DNA of 64,000 nucleotides from UBA2160 sp964588665 (GTDB lineage: Bacteria; Chloroflexota; Dehalococcoidia; Lucifugimonadales; UBA1123): the NCBI GenBank assembly GCA_964588665.1, contig CAZPQQ010000009.1, forward strand, positions 1-64,000, in the 5' to 3' direction. The notes beneath the pieces were generated by a model. That model had not been told where the DNA came from. It saw only the letters and a program-made list of their open reading frames with translations, and did no database searches. The number at the start of each line of letters is the position of its first letter. The first letter of the stretch is position 1. Shown in pieces: positions 33,812 to 42,024 of the stretch. Made by a program: the position numbers and the translations under genes.

Positions 33812-35323
33812 GTGAACTCTCAACACGGCGCCGAGAACCGCCGGACTCGCATTCCTCCATATGTTGCGATCGTGCCTATATGCGCCGGCGTGTTCATTGC
33901 GGCGGACGACCAGACCGTCATCGTGACCGTTCTTCCGCAGATCATGTTGGACCTCAAGGTTCAGATCACGGAGCTGGACCGGGCTTCTTGGACGATCACC
34001 GGTTATCTGCTCGGATACGTCGCCGCGATGCCTCTCATTGGGCGGATGTCCGACGTCTGGGGCCATCGCAACCTGTACGTGGCCTCGATGATGATGTTCA
34101 TGGTTGGGTCGGTCTTGGCGGCTCTGACTACCGACCTCAACGCGCTGGTGGCGGCTCGGGTGTTTCAGGCCGTGGGCGCGGGCGCACTGGTCCCGATATC
34201 CATCGCCATGGTCGGAGACCTGTTCCCTTCGGCGCGCCGAGGAGTGCCGCTGGGCATCGTCGGCGCGTCCGCCGAGGCCGGAGGCGTGATCGGCCCGCTG
34301 TGGGGCGGGATAATCATTCGATACTTGGATTGGCCCTGGGTGTTTTGGATCAACATTCCTCTTGGGGTTCTGGTCCTGGTCTTTCTCGTTCCGCTGGTCG
34401 GACCCAGTCCTCGATTTCCGGCCAAGATCGACTACGTGGGCGGCGTGTTTCTTGCGGTCTGCCTGTCGACGCTGACCCTGGGGTTGGCTCGAGTCGACGC
34501 TCCGGACGGGTTGTTTGGCGTCTACTTGGCAGTCGCTCTGACCTCCCTGTTGCTCTTTGTGATCAGACAGCGGGGGATAGCCGACCCGCTGTTGCCGTTG
34601 TCGATGTTCCGAAGCAGGCCGTTCAACGCCGCCAACGGGACTCACCTACTCATCGGGGGCGCGCTGATAATCGGGATGGTGACAATCCCGTTGATGGCGA
34701 ACACGATCTTGGGCAAGACGCCGCTTGAAGGGGGATTGATGCTGATGCGGATGACCGCGGCGGTCCCGATCGGCGCCGTGTTGGGAGGTGTTGCGGCACA
34801 GCGCCTCGGCTATCGGATTCCGACGATGCTGGGCCTTGCGCTGATCGCGGTTGGGTTCGGCTTCATGAGTCGCTGGGACCTGACGGTTGCCGATCCGTCC
34901 ATGACCGTGCATCTGGCGATTGCTGGGTTCGGCTTCGGATTGCTGATCGCCCCTGTCGCCCTGGCAGCCACGAATTCGGTCGACGCCGGTCTCAGGGGCG
35001 CCGCAGCAGCCATGATCACTGCAATGCGCATCGTGGGCATGACGTTCGGCCTGGCCACGCTGACGGCATGGGGCACGGGTCGGTTCCAGGATCTGGTCGC
35101 CGGCATGCGCCTGCCGTTGCCCATGCCGGGAGACAGCGCCGAGCAGGCGGCCCAACGCCTGACGGAGTTCGAAACCCAACTCACCGGCGCCGGTCTGTCG
35201 CTGTTCAGCGATTTCTACCTGATCGCCATGGCCGTCAGCTTGGCCGCAATCGCCGTCGCAGCGTTCATGGCCTGGAAGCCCACTTCCGAGGCGGACGCAG
35301 GCGAACCCAGTCAGCAAATCTGA
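33812..35323 (+). CDS. DHA2-family MFS transporter (EmrB/QacA, P55-like)
   Basis: 503 residues and about 14 transmembrane helices. Motif A is in LIGRMSDVWGHRNLYV, motif C-like glycines in GASAEAGGVIGPLWGG, and an early acidic ADDQTVIVTVLP is typical of DHA2 drug/H+ antiporters. The likely start is GTG 33812, 8 bp after the lipoprotein stop; open frame upstream only overlaps that gene. With an LprG-like lipoprotein as partner, the best-supported role is lipid or amphiphile export across the envelope, as for P55. Simple drug export is the alternative. Confidence 0.85.
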   Translation: MNSQHGAENRRTRIPPYVAIVPICAGVFIAADDQTVIVTVLPQIMLDLKVQITELDRASWTITGYLLGYVAAMPLIGRMSDVWGHRNLYVASMMMFMVGSVLAALTTDLNALVAARVFQAVGAGALVPISIAMVGDLFPSARRGVPLGIVGASAEAGGVIGPLWGGIIIRYLDWPWVFWINIPLGVLVLVFLVPLVGPSPRFPAKIDYVGGVFLAVCLSTLTLGLARVDAPDGLFGVYLAVALTSLLLFVIRQRGIADPLLPLSMFRSRPFNAANGTHLLIGGALIIGMVTIPLMANTILGKTPLEGGLMLMRMTAAVPIGAVLGGVAAQRLGYRIPTMLGLALIAVGFGFMSRWDLTVADPSMTVHLAIAGFGFGLLIAPVALAATNSVDAGLRGAAAAMITAMRIVGMTFGLATLTAWGTGRFQDLVAGMRLPLPMPGDSAEQAAQRLTEFETQLTGAGLSLFSDFYLIAMAVSLAAIAVAAFMAWKPTSEADAGEPSQQI

Positions 35324-35473
35324 CCGCAACATGACGCCCGGCATAATGGAAGCCGAGACGGTTCGCGTGCACCTTCTCCCGTGTCCTTGCATCTTAACCA
35401 GAGAGTTGCAAAGCAGGCGCGCTGACGCTTGTAGCGAGAAAGCATCTGGTAAGAGCGATTCGGGAGGGGTGGC

Positions 35474-35806
35474 ATGGCTGCCAAAGGCAGACGAAAACGA
35501 GGCCGGCCAAAGGGTAAACGGAACGGTGGAACGAAATTCAGTCCGTCGACGTTGGTAATCGGCGGAATCGCCGTGGCCGTGTTGGTGCTCGTGGGATTTG
35601 CAGTGATCCAGGGCAGCAGTTCGGCTGGCGCCGGCGGTGACTTCGAGTTCGCCGTCTACCAAGGCGGCGAAACTCTCGGCGGCGATCACGTGAGCTTCGG
35701 CGATATCCTCGATCTGGGTAAACCGGTCGTCCTCAACTTCTGGGCCGGCGACTGTCCCCCCTGCCGGTATGCCGTCACCGTCGAAGCGAGCTCGTTGATC
35801 ACGTAA
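35474..35806 (+). pseudogene. TlpA-like thioredoxin, truncated just after CxxC
   Basis: The reading frame starts cleanly (GGGAGGGG before the ATG) with a basic stretch, one membrane anchor (about residues 28-46) and the beginning of a TlpA/redoxin domain: FGDILDLGKPVVLNFWAGD followed by CPPC (Cys94 and Cys97). The sequence then changes at about 35765-35770 into the antisense of a beta-propeller lactonase gene, and the frame ends 13 codons later. Nine tenths of the thioredoxin fold is absent, so the product cannot fold. This is one half of a head-on gene fusion, or a mis-join in the assembly. Confidence 0.75.
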
Positions 35807-36457
35807 GCGTAGCCGCCGGCTGGGTGGAGCGCGAAGTGTCGCGGTCCGGCGCCCGGAGCAGATCGGACGAACGGGACGTCGTTTGGAATAATCTTGCCGT
35901 TGTCGAGGTCCGATCTGTAGACGGCAATCTTGTCCATGCCCAGGTCTGGTGCGAAGAGAAATCGGTTGGCGGAGTCCAGATTCACCGAATGAGCGTGTGG
36001 GCCGTCCTGGCGACGCTCGTTCACGCTATGACCGTCATGCTGGACGAAGTCCGACATCGGCACCAGACTTCCACCGGCGCCGATAGGCAGCATGCACAGG
36101 CTGCCTCCCTGGTAATTGGCGACGAGAACGTACTGTCCGGTTGCGTCCACGGTCAGGTGGCACGGCCCCGGACCGCCGGTCGGTCGTCGGTTCAAGAACG
36201 TCAACGCACCTGACCCGGTCGAGACCGCGTAGGCGTACACCGCGCCGCTGGATTCGCCTTCGTACTCGTCTATCTCGGACACTGCGTACAGACGGTCTCC
36301 ACGCGGATTGAGCGCAACGAACGACGGGTTCTCGACGCCGCCCCCGTTCCACGGCGCCGGTGTCGTTGTCCATGCGACATACGTAGATGCCTTCGCTCGT
36401 GGTTCGCGTGTACGTGCCCACATAGAAGATCGTGTATTGAGCCTGTGAGCCGGTCAT
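35771..36457 (-). pseudogene. 6-phosphogluconolactonase-like (YbhE) beta-propeller, frameshifted and 3'-truncated
   Basis: The gene starts at the ATG 36457 (AGAGGAG upstream) with YTIFYVGTYTRTTSEGIYVC, then loses frame near 36350-36365. From there a second frame carries the rest: VENPSFVALNPRGDRLYAV, PCHLTVDATGQYVLVANYQGG, HAHSVNLDSANRFLFAPDLG and FALHPAGGYAYVINELASTV. It stops matching at about 35771, where the TlpA fragment begins on the other strand, so roughly the last fifth of the propeller is missing. Two independent lesions argue for a genuine pseudogene. The family hydrolyses 6-phosphogluconolactone or acts as a generic lactonase. Confidence 0.75.
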
Positions 36458-36687
36458 GCCGCCGCTCCTCTCGCGCTGGGGGTCGTGTGGCGCCGCAATT
36501 GCACCTCAGTGGACCATCCTCAGCGTGGCGTGTCAGGTCTTGTCGCGGTCCACACGCGAGGCTGTCAAACCAGAATTCAACCGCGTCGATCGTCTGGAGT
36601 CACAGGCCGTGAGTCAAACGTTTAGTTGACGGGGTCAACCGCCGTTGGTACACTCCGACGCATTCCCCAGAAGGACGCATGTGACGC

Positions 36688-38307
36688 ATGGATGACCACG
36701 TATCTCTCCACCACCTCAACCCGATTTCGTTCCTGGATCGAAGCGCAGCCGTGTACCCTGACAAGCCCGCCGTCGTATACGGCGACCGGACGTACAGCTA
36801 CTCCGAGTTCGCCGACCGCGTGAACCGGCTGGCTGGCGCGCTGAAACAGGTGGGCATCGGCAAGGGGGACAGAGTCGCCTTTTTGCTGCCGAACATCCCC
36901 CAGATGCTCGAGGGCCACTACGGACCGTTGAGCCTTGGCGCCATGTTGGTGGCGATCAACATGCGGTTGTCCGGGCGGGAGATCGCGTACATCCTGCAAC
37001 ATTCCGGTGCCAAAGTGCTGGTTTTCGACTCCGAGTACGCCGACACGGTGCGCGGATTTATCGACGAAGTCCCCGAGGTGTCGACTTTCGTTCAGGTCGT
37101 TGACACACACGCGAGATCCGATGAGATTCCGGGGCCGGAGTACGAGGCGTTTCTCGACTCGTCTCCATCCGGCCGACATCGGACAGACCTCGAATCCGAG
37201 CTCGACCCTATAGCGATCAACTACACGTCGGGCACCACCGGCAGGCCGAAGGGGGTCCAGTACTCGGCGCGCGGCGCGTACCTCAACGCGCTTGGTGAAA
37301 TCCTGGAGTCGGGGATCAACCCGCGCAGCAAGTACCTCTGGACGCTGCCGATGTTCCACTGCAACGGCTGGTGCCACACGTGGGGCGTCACGGCGGTCGG
37401 CGCCACGCACGTCTGCCTGCGCCGCGTCGAAGCCGCGGAGATCTTCCGCCTGATATCGCTCCACGACATCACGAACATGTGCTGTGCGCCCACCGTGCTC
37501 ACGATGATGTACTCGGCCCCCGACGCCGCGAGCCAGGATCTGTCAGGGTTGACGATCATGACGGCCGGAGCGCCGCCCGCGCCACAGGTGATCCGAACGG
37601 TGGAGGGCATGGGCGCATATATTCACCACGCGTACGGCCTGACCGAGACATACGGTCCGCACACGATCTGCGCGATGCAGCCGGGCTGGGACGATCTGCC
37701 TCTGGATGAGCGAGCGCTCCTGAAATCGCGTCAGGGCGTGCCGTTTGCCATTTTCGGCCCGCACCTCAGAGTCGTGGACGAGAACATGAACGACGTGCCG
37801 AAAGACAGCGAAACCATGGGCGAGGTTGTCATGAGGGGCAACAACATCATGCTCGGGTACTTCGAAGACGCCGAGGCCTCGGCCACCGCGTTCGCCGGCG
37901 GATGGTTCCACTCCGGTGATCTGGGAGTCTGGCATCCGGACGGCTACATCGAGCTCCGGGACCGAGCGAAGGACGTCATCATTTCAGGCGGCGAGAACAT
38001 CTCCACCATGGAGGTCGAGAAGGTCATCATGGAGCACCCGGGCGTCCTCGAGGTGTGCGTGGTGGGGGTTCCCGACGACCAGTGGGGAGAGGTGGTCAAA
38101 GCCTTCATCACGCCTCGGGACGGCGTCGAAATCGAAGCGGATGAGATCATCGAGTTCTCTCGCGAGCGAATCGCCCGTTTCAAAGCGCCGAAGCACGTGG
38201 AGTTCGGTGAGTTGCCCAAGACCGCGACCGGCAAGATCCAGAAGTTCGTGCTGCGGGAACGCGAGTGGGCGGGGATGGTTCGCCGCATCCAGGGATCGAC
38301 TGGATAG
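36688..38307 (+). CDS. acyl-CoA synthetase (AMP-forming, DmdB/medium-chain type)
   Basis: 539 residues, all ANL-superfamily motifs intact: the P-loop INYTSGTTGRPKGVQY, AYGLTETYG, GGWFHSGDLGVWHPDGYIELRDRAKD (hinge region) and the catalytic Lys in ATGKIQKFVLR. It activates a carboxylic acid to its CoA thioester through an acyl-adenylate. LPMFHCNGW is characteristic of the group containing 3-methylmercaptopropionyl-CoA ligase and medium-chain ligases; the actual acid is unknown. It could feed the enoyl-CoA hydratases at 59383 and 61269. Confidence 0.92.
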   Translation: MDDHVSLHHLNPISFLDRSAAVYPDKPAVVYGDRTYSYSEFADRVNRLAGALKQVGIGKGDRVAFLLPNIPQMLEGHYGPLSLGAMLVAINMRLSGREIAYILQHSGAKVLVFDSEYADTVRGFIDEVPEVSTFVQVVDTHARSDEIPGPEYEAFLDSSPSGRHRTDLESELDPIAINYTSGTTGRPKGVQYSARGAYLNALGEILESGINPRSKYLWTLPMFHCNGWCHTWGVTAVGATHVCLRRVEAAEIFRLISLHDITNMCCAPTVLTMMYSAPDAASQDLSGLTIMTAGAPPAPQVIRTVEGMGAYIHHAYGLTETYGPHTICAMQPGWDDLPLDERALLKSRQGVPFAIFGPHLRVVDENMNDVPKDSETMGEVVMRGNNIMLGYFEDAEASATAFAGGWFHSGDLGVWHPDGYIELRDRAKDVIISGGENISTMEVEKVIMEHPGVLEVCVVGVPDDQWGEVVKAFITPRDGVEIEADEIIEFSRERIARFKAPKHVEFGELPKTATGKIQKFVLREREWAGMVRRIQGSTG

Positions 38308-38430
38308 GTTTGCCCACAAATAGCTCCAGTTGACGCTTCCACTCGCCACTGCTTTTGCCTGCGCCAACTCGCGTCAAGCCGACCACATCGTGTCCAATTA
38401 GCGCCGGTGACTTGTTGGGAATGTAACCAT

Positions 38431-38528
38431 CCCCCTGGCCCCCTTCCCGAGAAGGAAGGGGGAACAAAAATCTGAGGGACACCCCCAAGCCCCCGCCAAA
38501 GGGGCTATCGCCCCTCTGGACACCCGAT
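38431..38528. repeat. dispersed repeat family C, copy 2
   Basis: CCCCTGGCCCCCTTCCC and GAAGGAAGGGGG pair as a hairpin, followed by GAGGGACACCCCCAAGCCCC, then AAAGGGGC, TATC, GCCCCTCTGG as a second hairpin and ACACCC. It lies in the 384-bp gap 38308-38691, which has no supported gene. Confidence 0.7.
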
Positions 38529-38691
38529 AAAACGCGGTACGGATCGCGGTCAGTCGATCGCACGGAGAAGCCGGTCGGACGCAATTCGGGATTTCACATC
38601 ACCCAAATCCCCGACGCGACGGGAACGCCGGTTTCGCTAGTGCACGCAAGGGCGTTTGCTGTGAAAAGGTCAACACTGCCGGGCAGGTCGC

Positions 38692-39696
38692 TCAGCCCCC
38701 CCAGACCTCGCCGAAGAGGCGGAGCCAGTTGCCGCCCAGGACTTTGACGACGTCTTCGTCCCGATAGCCGCGACCCAGCAGCTCGGCGGCTATGTTGGAG
38801 AAGGTGTCCGGTGTCTCCATGCCGGTTGGATGCAGGAGCGGGTCGGGATAGTCGACCGGCGCGTCCTTGTACTTGGTCCCTTGCTGCGCAAAGAGCCAGT
38901 TGAAGAACGAGGGCGGCTGGTCCTGAGTGTAGTCGGTTCCGATGGCTACGTGGTCGATTCCCATGCGCTCAACGAGATCGTCGATGGCGTCGACGTAATC
39001 GGTCAGGGTCGACTCGAATCCCGTCCGCAAGAAGGGCGGGAACGCGTTGGCGCCGATGACGCCGTTCTTCTCGACCAGCAGCTTCAAAGCGTCGTCGGTC
39101 TTGTTGCGAACGTGCTCGAAGAACGATCGGGCGTTGGCGTGGGTGATCGCCACCGGTTGATCGGACAGGTCGATGGCATCGAGGGTCGTGCGATCTCCAA
39201 CGTGGGATAGGTCGATCAGGATGCCGAGGCGATTCATCTCTCTGACCGCGTCCTGTCCGAAATTGCTGAGGCCGTCGTCGGTCCGCTCGTAGCACCCGTT
39301 GCCCAGCAGGTTCCGCTCGTTGTAAGTGAGCTGGATGACGCGGACGCCCAGAGCATGGAACAACGCCAGGCGGTCGAGCCTGTTTTCGATGGGCGCGGCG
39401 TTTTGCCACCCGAGTATGACGCCGGTCTTGCCCTCTGCCTTGGCCTTGTGGATGTCTCGCACGGAACTGACTTGGAGAAACCGATCGCCGCGCTCGTCGA
39501 ACCGGTGCACCCAGTCGGTGATGTGGTCCAGGGTTTCGCGGAAGCCGTCCCATATCGCCACGGTCGCGTTGATGGCGGTGACGCCACCGTTGTGCAGGCT
39601 GTCGTAGACGTTCGGGCTGTCCCAGTTGCTCACGTTGAGCCCGTCGATCACGATGGCGTCGTCGTAGAGCTTGCGGTTTTCAGCAGATTCTGACAT
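38692..39696 (-). CDS. membrane dipeptidase (peptidase M19)
   Basis: 334 residues from the ATG at 39696 (GAGAGGAG upstream; a longer frame has no site). The fold is the M19 amidohydrolase barrel: IVIDGLNVSNWDS at the position of the usual HxD metal motif, LTYNERNLLGNGCYER, GILIDLSHVGDRT with the metal His, PVAITHANARSF, and HVAIGTDYTQ with the catalytic Asp. The first HxD is replaced (DGLN for DGHxD), as in several M19 relatives, so activity on dipeptides is not certain. No signal peptide is present. Confidence 0.82.
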   Translation of the reverse strand: MSESAENRKLYDDAIVIDGLNVSNWDSPNVYDSLHNGGVTAINATVAIWDGFRETLDHITDWVHRFDERGDRFLQVSSVRDIHKAKAEGKTGVILGWQNAAPIENRLDRLALFHALGVRVIQLTYNERNLLGNGCYERTDDGLSNFGQDAVREMNRLGILIDLSHVGDRTTLDAIDLSDQPVAITHANARSFFEHVRNKTDDALKLLVEKNGVIGANAFPPFLRTGFESTLTDYVDAIDDLVERMGIDHVAIGTDYTQDQPPSFFNWLFAQQGTKYKDAPVDYPDPLLHPTGMETPDTFSNIAAELLGRGYRDEDVVKVLGGNWLRLFGEVWGG

Positions 39697-39897
39697 GCCC
39701 GGCACTCCTCTCCATCGCGCCTTATTCGAATGACCTTGGGCCGCTGCCAGCGGGGTAGGCGTAAGGTTTCGCGACAATGGTACACGATGCGAAACTACGC
39801 TGGTTTCCTCTCAGCTTCGGTAGCCACGGGCGACTCGGACAGCGTCGACCTGCCGACAACTGTCCATTACACGATTCGAAGACGTGGACATCCGCAC

Positions 39898-39939
39898 AAA
39901 AAAAGCCGCCACCCGCACGGTTCGCGTACGGGTGGCGGC
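39898..39939 (-). terminator. strong intrinsic terminator of the archaellin gene
   Basis: On the minus strand, GCCGCCACCCG pairs with CGGGTGGCGGC (11 bp, no mismatch, 39905-39915 with 39929-39939) and is followed by seven T residues. It lies 30 bp past the archaellin stop. It means that the archaellin transcript ends here and does not read into the dipeptidase. Confidence 0.9.
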
Positions 39940-39969
39940 GCCATGGCAATCTGCGTTGCTACGCGATGG

Positions 39970-41037
39970 TTAGTTCAGGTTCATCACCGTGTCGATGAGG
40001 TCTGGCATCGTCCGCTCGACGACTATCGAGCCGCCGGACTCTGCCCTGATCTCGACATCGAATCTCGTGTCCCCAACCACAGGGTAGGTGTTCGATAGAC
40101 CAGTGAACTGCATGGTCAACTCCACTTTCTCACCAGCCTCCAGCAGGTTGTCGCTGTCGTTCTGGCCGACGAAAGCCTTGGTCCAGTACACGTCTCGCAC
40201 TACCTGGTTCTTGTCTGTATAGGTGAGGATGAGCGTGTGGTTGCTGTCGGAGTCGGACAGGCCGTTGGCATCGGAATCGCCGGGCTCGCTCAGGTCGATT
40301 GGCTCGCCTTCCAGCGCGTTGGCCAGCGTGATCAACAGCGAAGTCGCTTGACCTTGCGCGATGACGTTGTCCATGTTAACGACCTGGGCGCCACCGTCGG
40401 TCGCGACGTTCAAGCCAACACACTTGACCGCGGTCATGTCGGCGTTGTCCGAGGTGCCGACTGTGACCTGCGTCCAGGCGCCAGCGACCAGTACTGGCAG
40501 GTCGATGTTTTCCAATGCACTGCCACACGCCGCGGTGTCGTCCAAGACAATCTCGATGTCGCCAGACGCGGTTAGGGTGCTGGACTTGACCCACAACTTG
40601 ATCGAGTCGATGCTGCTAAGGTCCACGGTGGCTGACAGATCGTAATACGCGGCCAATTGGTTGGTGAACGCCGCGTTCATTGCGATGTCTGCGCTGCCGG
40701 TCCCTTCTTTCTTGTCTGTGGTTTCTGCTGTCACGGTGGGCGTTGACGTTGCGCCAAAAGCAACTGCCGTCCACGCCGAGTCGCCTGACGACAGCACCTG
40801 GTTGGCGACGCCGTTGGAGACGATCGATCCCTTGAGCTCCATCGAGCTCCGGGCGCCTGTCAGCCCGGCATGGATGGTCTCTTTACCACGTTCAGCCGAG
40901 AAGATGCCCGTGGACAGAACCGTGAACGCGAAAACGGAGGCGACGACCACGAAGGCGATCAAGATGATCGCGGTCTCCAACCCTGTAACGCCGCTCTCGT
41001 CTCGTGCTCTATTCAACAACTTTGATCGATTATTCAT
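39970..41037 (-). CDS. archaellin-like filament protein with an inserted domain
   Basis: 355 residues. A class III signal peptide ends ESG (Gly16), followed by VTGLETAIILIAFVVVASVF, the hydrophobic helix that forms archaellum cores. The C-terminus GGSIVVERTMPDLIDTV matches archaellin ends. Between about residues 75 and 215 is an insertion rich in Ser/Thr/Asp with a carbohydrate-binding-like beta pattern (SIDSIKLWVKSST, SGDIEIVLDD, VKCVGLNVATDGG, NMDNVIAQG), likely a surface domain. GGAGA precedes the ATG. No archaellum motor (FlaI/FlaJ/FlaH) or prepilin peptidase gene is in the window. Archaellin homologues are reported in Chloroflexota, which supports the taxonomic guess. A pilin of another type IV system is the alternative. 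Confidence 0.85.
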   Translation of the reverse strand: MNNRSKLLNRARDESGVTGLETAIILIAFVVVASVFAFTVLSTGIFSAERGKETIHAGLTGARSSMELKGSIVSNGVANQVLSSGDSAWTAVAFGATSTPTVTAETTDKKEGTGSADIAMNAAFTNQLAAYYDLSATVDLSSIDSIKLWVKSSTLTASGDIEIVLDDTAACGSALENIDLPVLVAGAWTQVTVGTSDNADMTAVKCVGLNVATDGGAQVVNMDNVIAQGQATSLLITLANALEGEPIDLSEPGDSDANGLSDSDSNHTLILTYTDKNQVVRDVYWTKAFVGQNDSDNLLEAGEKVELTMQFTGLSNTYPVVGDTRFDVEIRAESGGSIVVERTMPDLIDTVMNLN

Positions 41038-41439
41038 TCCCTGTCTCCAGTGCTAATCCGGTGCTACGGCAAATGTCAACGCGAACTGCCCTTGTGTTCA
41101 AGATTACAGTCAGGGTGTCGCCCAAGACACAGGGCGCCCACACAATGTCGAGGTATGCGCCGACAGACGGCACTGGTGGACAACACCTAGCGATATCTAC
41201 GCATTCGGTCGTCGCCGACGCCTGCGGCCGTACGGCGGGTCTGCCGATTCGCGGGCGAAATCAAACGACGACAAGCGCCCGAGCGTACGGATCATGCGTC
41301 GCCGCCGTTTGACGCGACCCAAATCCGACCGGCGATGTTTGACCATGGCGTCGAGTTGCTGGTAACGTTTTGCCTTGGACGCCGAGTGCGAGGCGTCAAT
41401 CGACCATCTGATTACTTGTATGAACCGATAGGAGAACCC
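41038..41439. other. intergenic region upstream of archaellin and pentapeptide genes
   Basis: About 400 bp between divergent genes. A TTGACA (minus strand, 41079-41074) with TTAGCA 17 bp on would place transcription too close to the archaellin ATG to include its ribosome site, so it was not called as a promoter. No other structure was recognised. Confidence 0.4.
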
Positions 41440-41892
41440 GTGAGCAAGCAAGAGCTGCTGGATGCACTGAAAAACGACCCGGCTGAATTCATACGCCTCC
41501 GAGCCGAAGACCCGAGAGCGGATATTGACTTGACGGGCGCCGATCTCGCCGGATGCGATCTGCGCGGCGTTAACCTGGCGGGCGCCATGCTCAAGGACTC
41601 TTGCCTGCGGGGATCGAACTGCACGGGCATCAACCTCAGGTTCGCAGACCTCACCGATGCCGACGTTCGCGACGTCCAATTAGGTGAAGCCAACCTCCAC
41701 CAATCGGTCCTGGCCGGGGCTGACCTCGAGGGATCCAACCTCGGAGACATTGAAAGCAGGACGCGCATCTGCCTTCACCCCGACGTGTTCCGCAACGTGA
41801 AGTGGGGCCGCGAGGAGTTGGAGATGATGATGCGAATCATCAACGAGAACCAGAACTGGACGGTCAGATACGAGATCGTTCCCAAGGAGTAG
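41440..41892 (+). CDS. pentapeptide-repeat protein
   Basis: 150 residues from the GTG at 41440 (TAGGAGA upstream). After a short helical N-terminus (SKQELLDALKNDPAEFIRLR), about eight consecutive A(D/N)LxX pentapeptides run from IDLTGADLAGCDLRGVNLAG to AGADLEGSNLGDI, forming a short right-handed quadrilateral beta-helix. The C-terminus (WGREELEMMMRIINENQNW) is helical. Functions in the family range from DNA mimicry to scaffolding and cannot be predicted here. It is divergent from the archaellin gene. Confidence 0.88.
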   Translation: MSKQELLDALKNDPAEFIRLRAEDPRADIDLTGADLAGCDLRGVNLAGAMLKDSCLRGSNCTGINLRFADLTDADVRDVQLGEANLHQSVLAGADLEGSNLGDIESRTRICLHPDVFRNVKWGREELEMMMRIINENQNWTVRYEIVPKE

Positions 41893-41957
41893 GCGCGGGG
41901 TTCGCTTTGCGTCAGCTTCGTTGGTCGTAACGACCACCGTGCCGAAATTTGGATGCA

Positions 41958-41984
41958 ATGCTTGGCCCTGAAGGGCCAGAGCAC
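41958..41984. repeat. dispersed repeat family D, copy 1
   Basis: A 27-bp sequence with the self-complementary core TTGGCCCTGAAGGGCCAGAG (GGCCCT-GA-AGGGCC type hairpin). It is identical over 27 bp to 61153-61179. Confidence 0.85.
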
Positions 41985-42024
41985 GTCGGGCATTCGAAAA
42001 CGCCTTTGTGCCGTCCCCGCCGGG

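Noticed and set aside
34646..35689. Long minus-strand open frame opposite the MFS transporter
   Set aside because: Arg/His-rich, low-complexity translation typical of antisense frames in high-GC genes; the plus-strand transporter is clearly real.
41051..41079. TTGACA-17-TTAGCA as archaellin promoter
   Set aside because: It would start transcription within about 6 nt of the ATG and exclude the ribosome site GGAGA.
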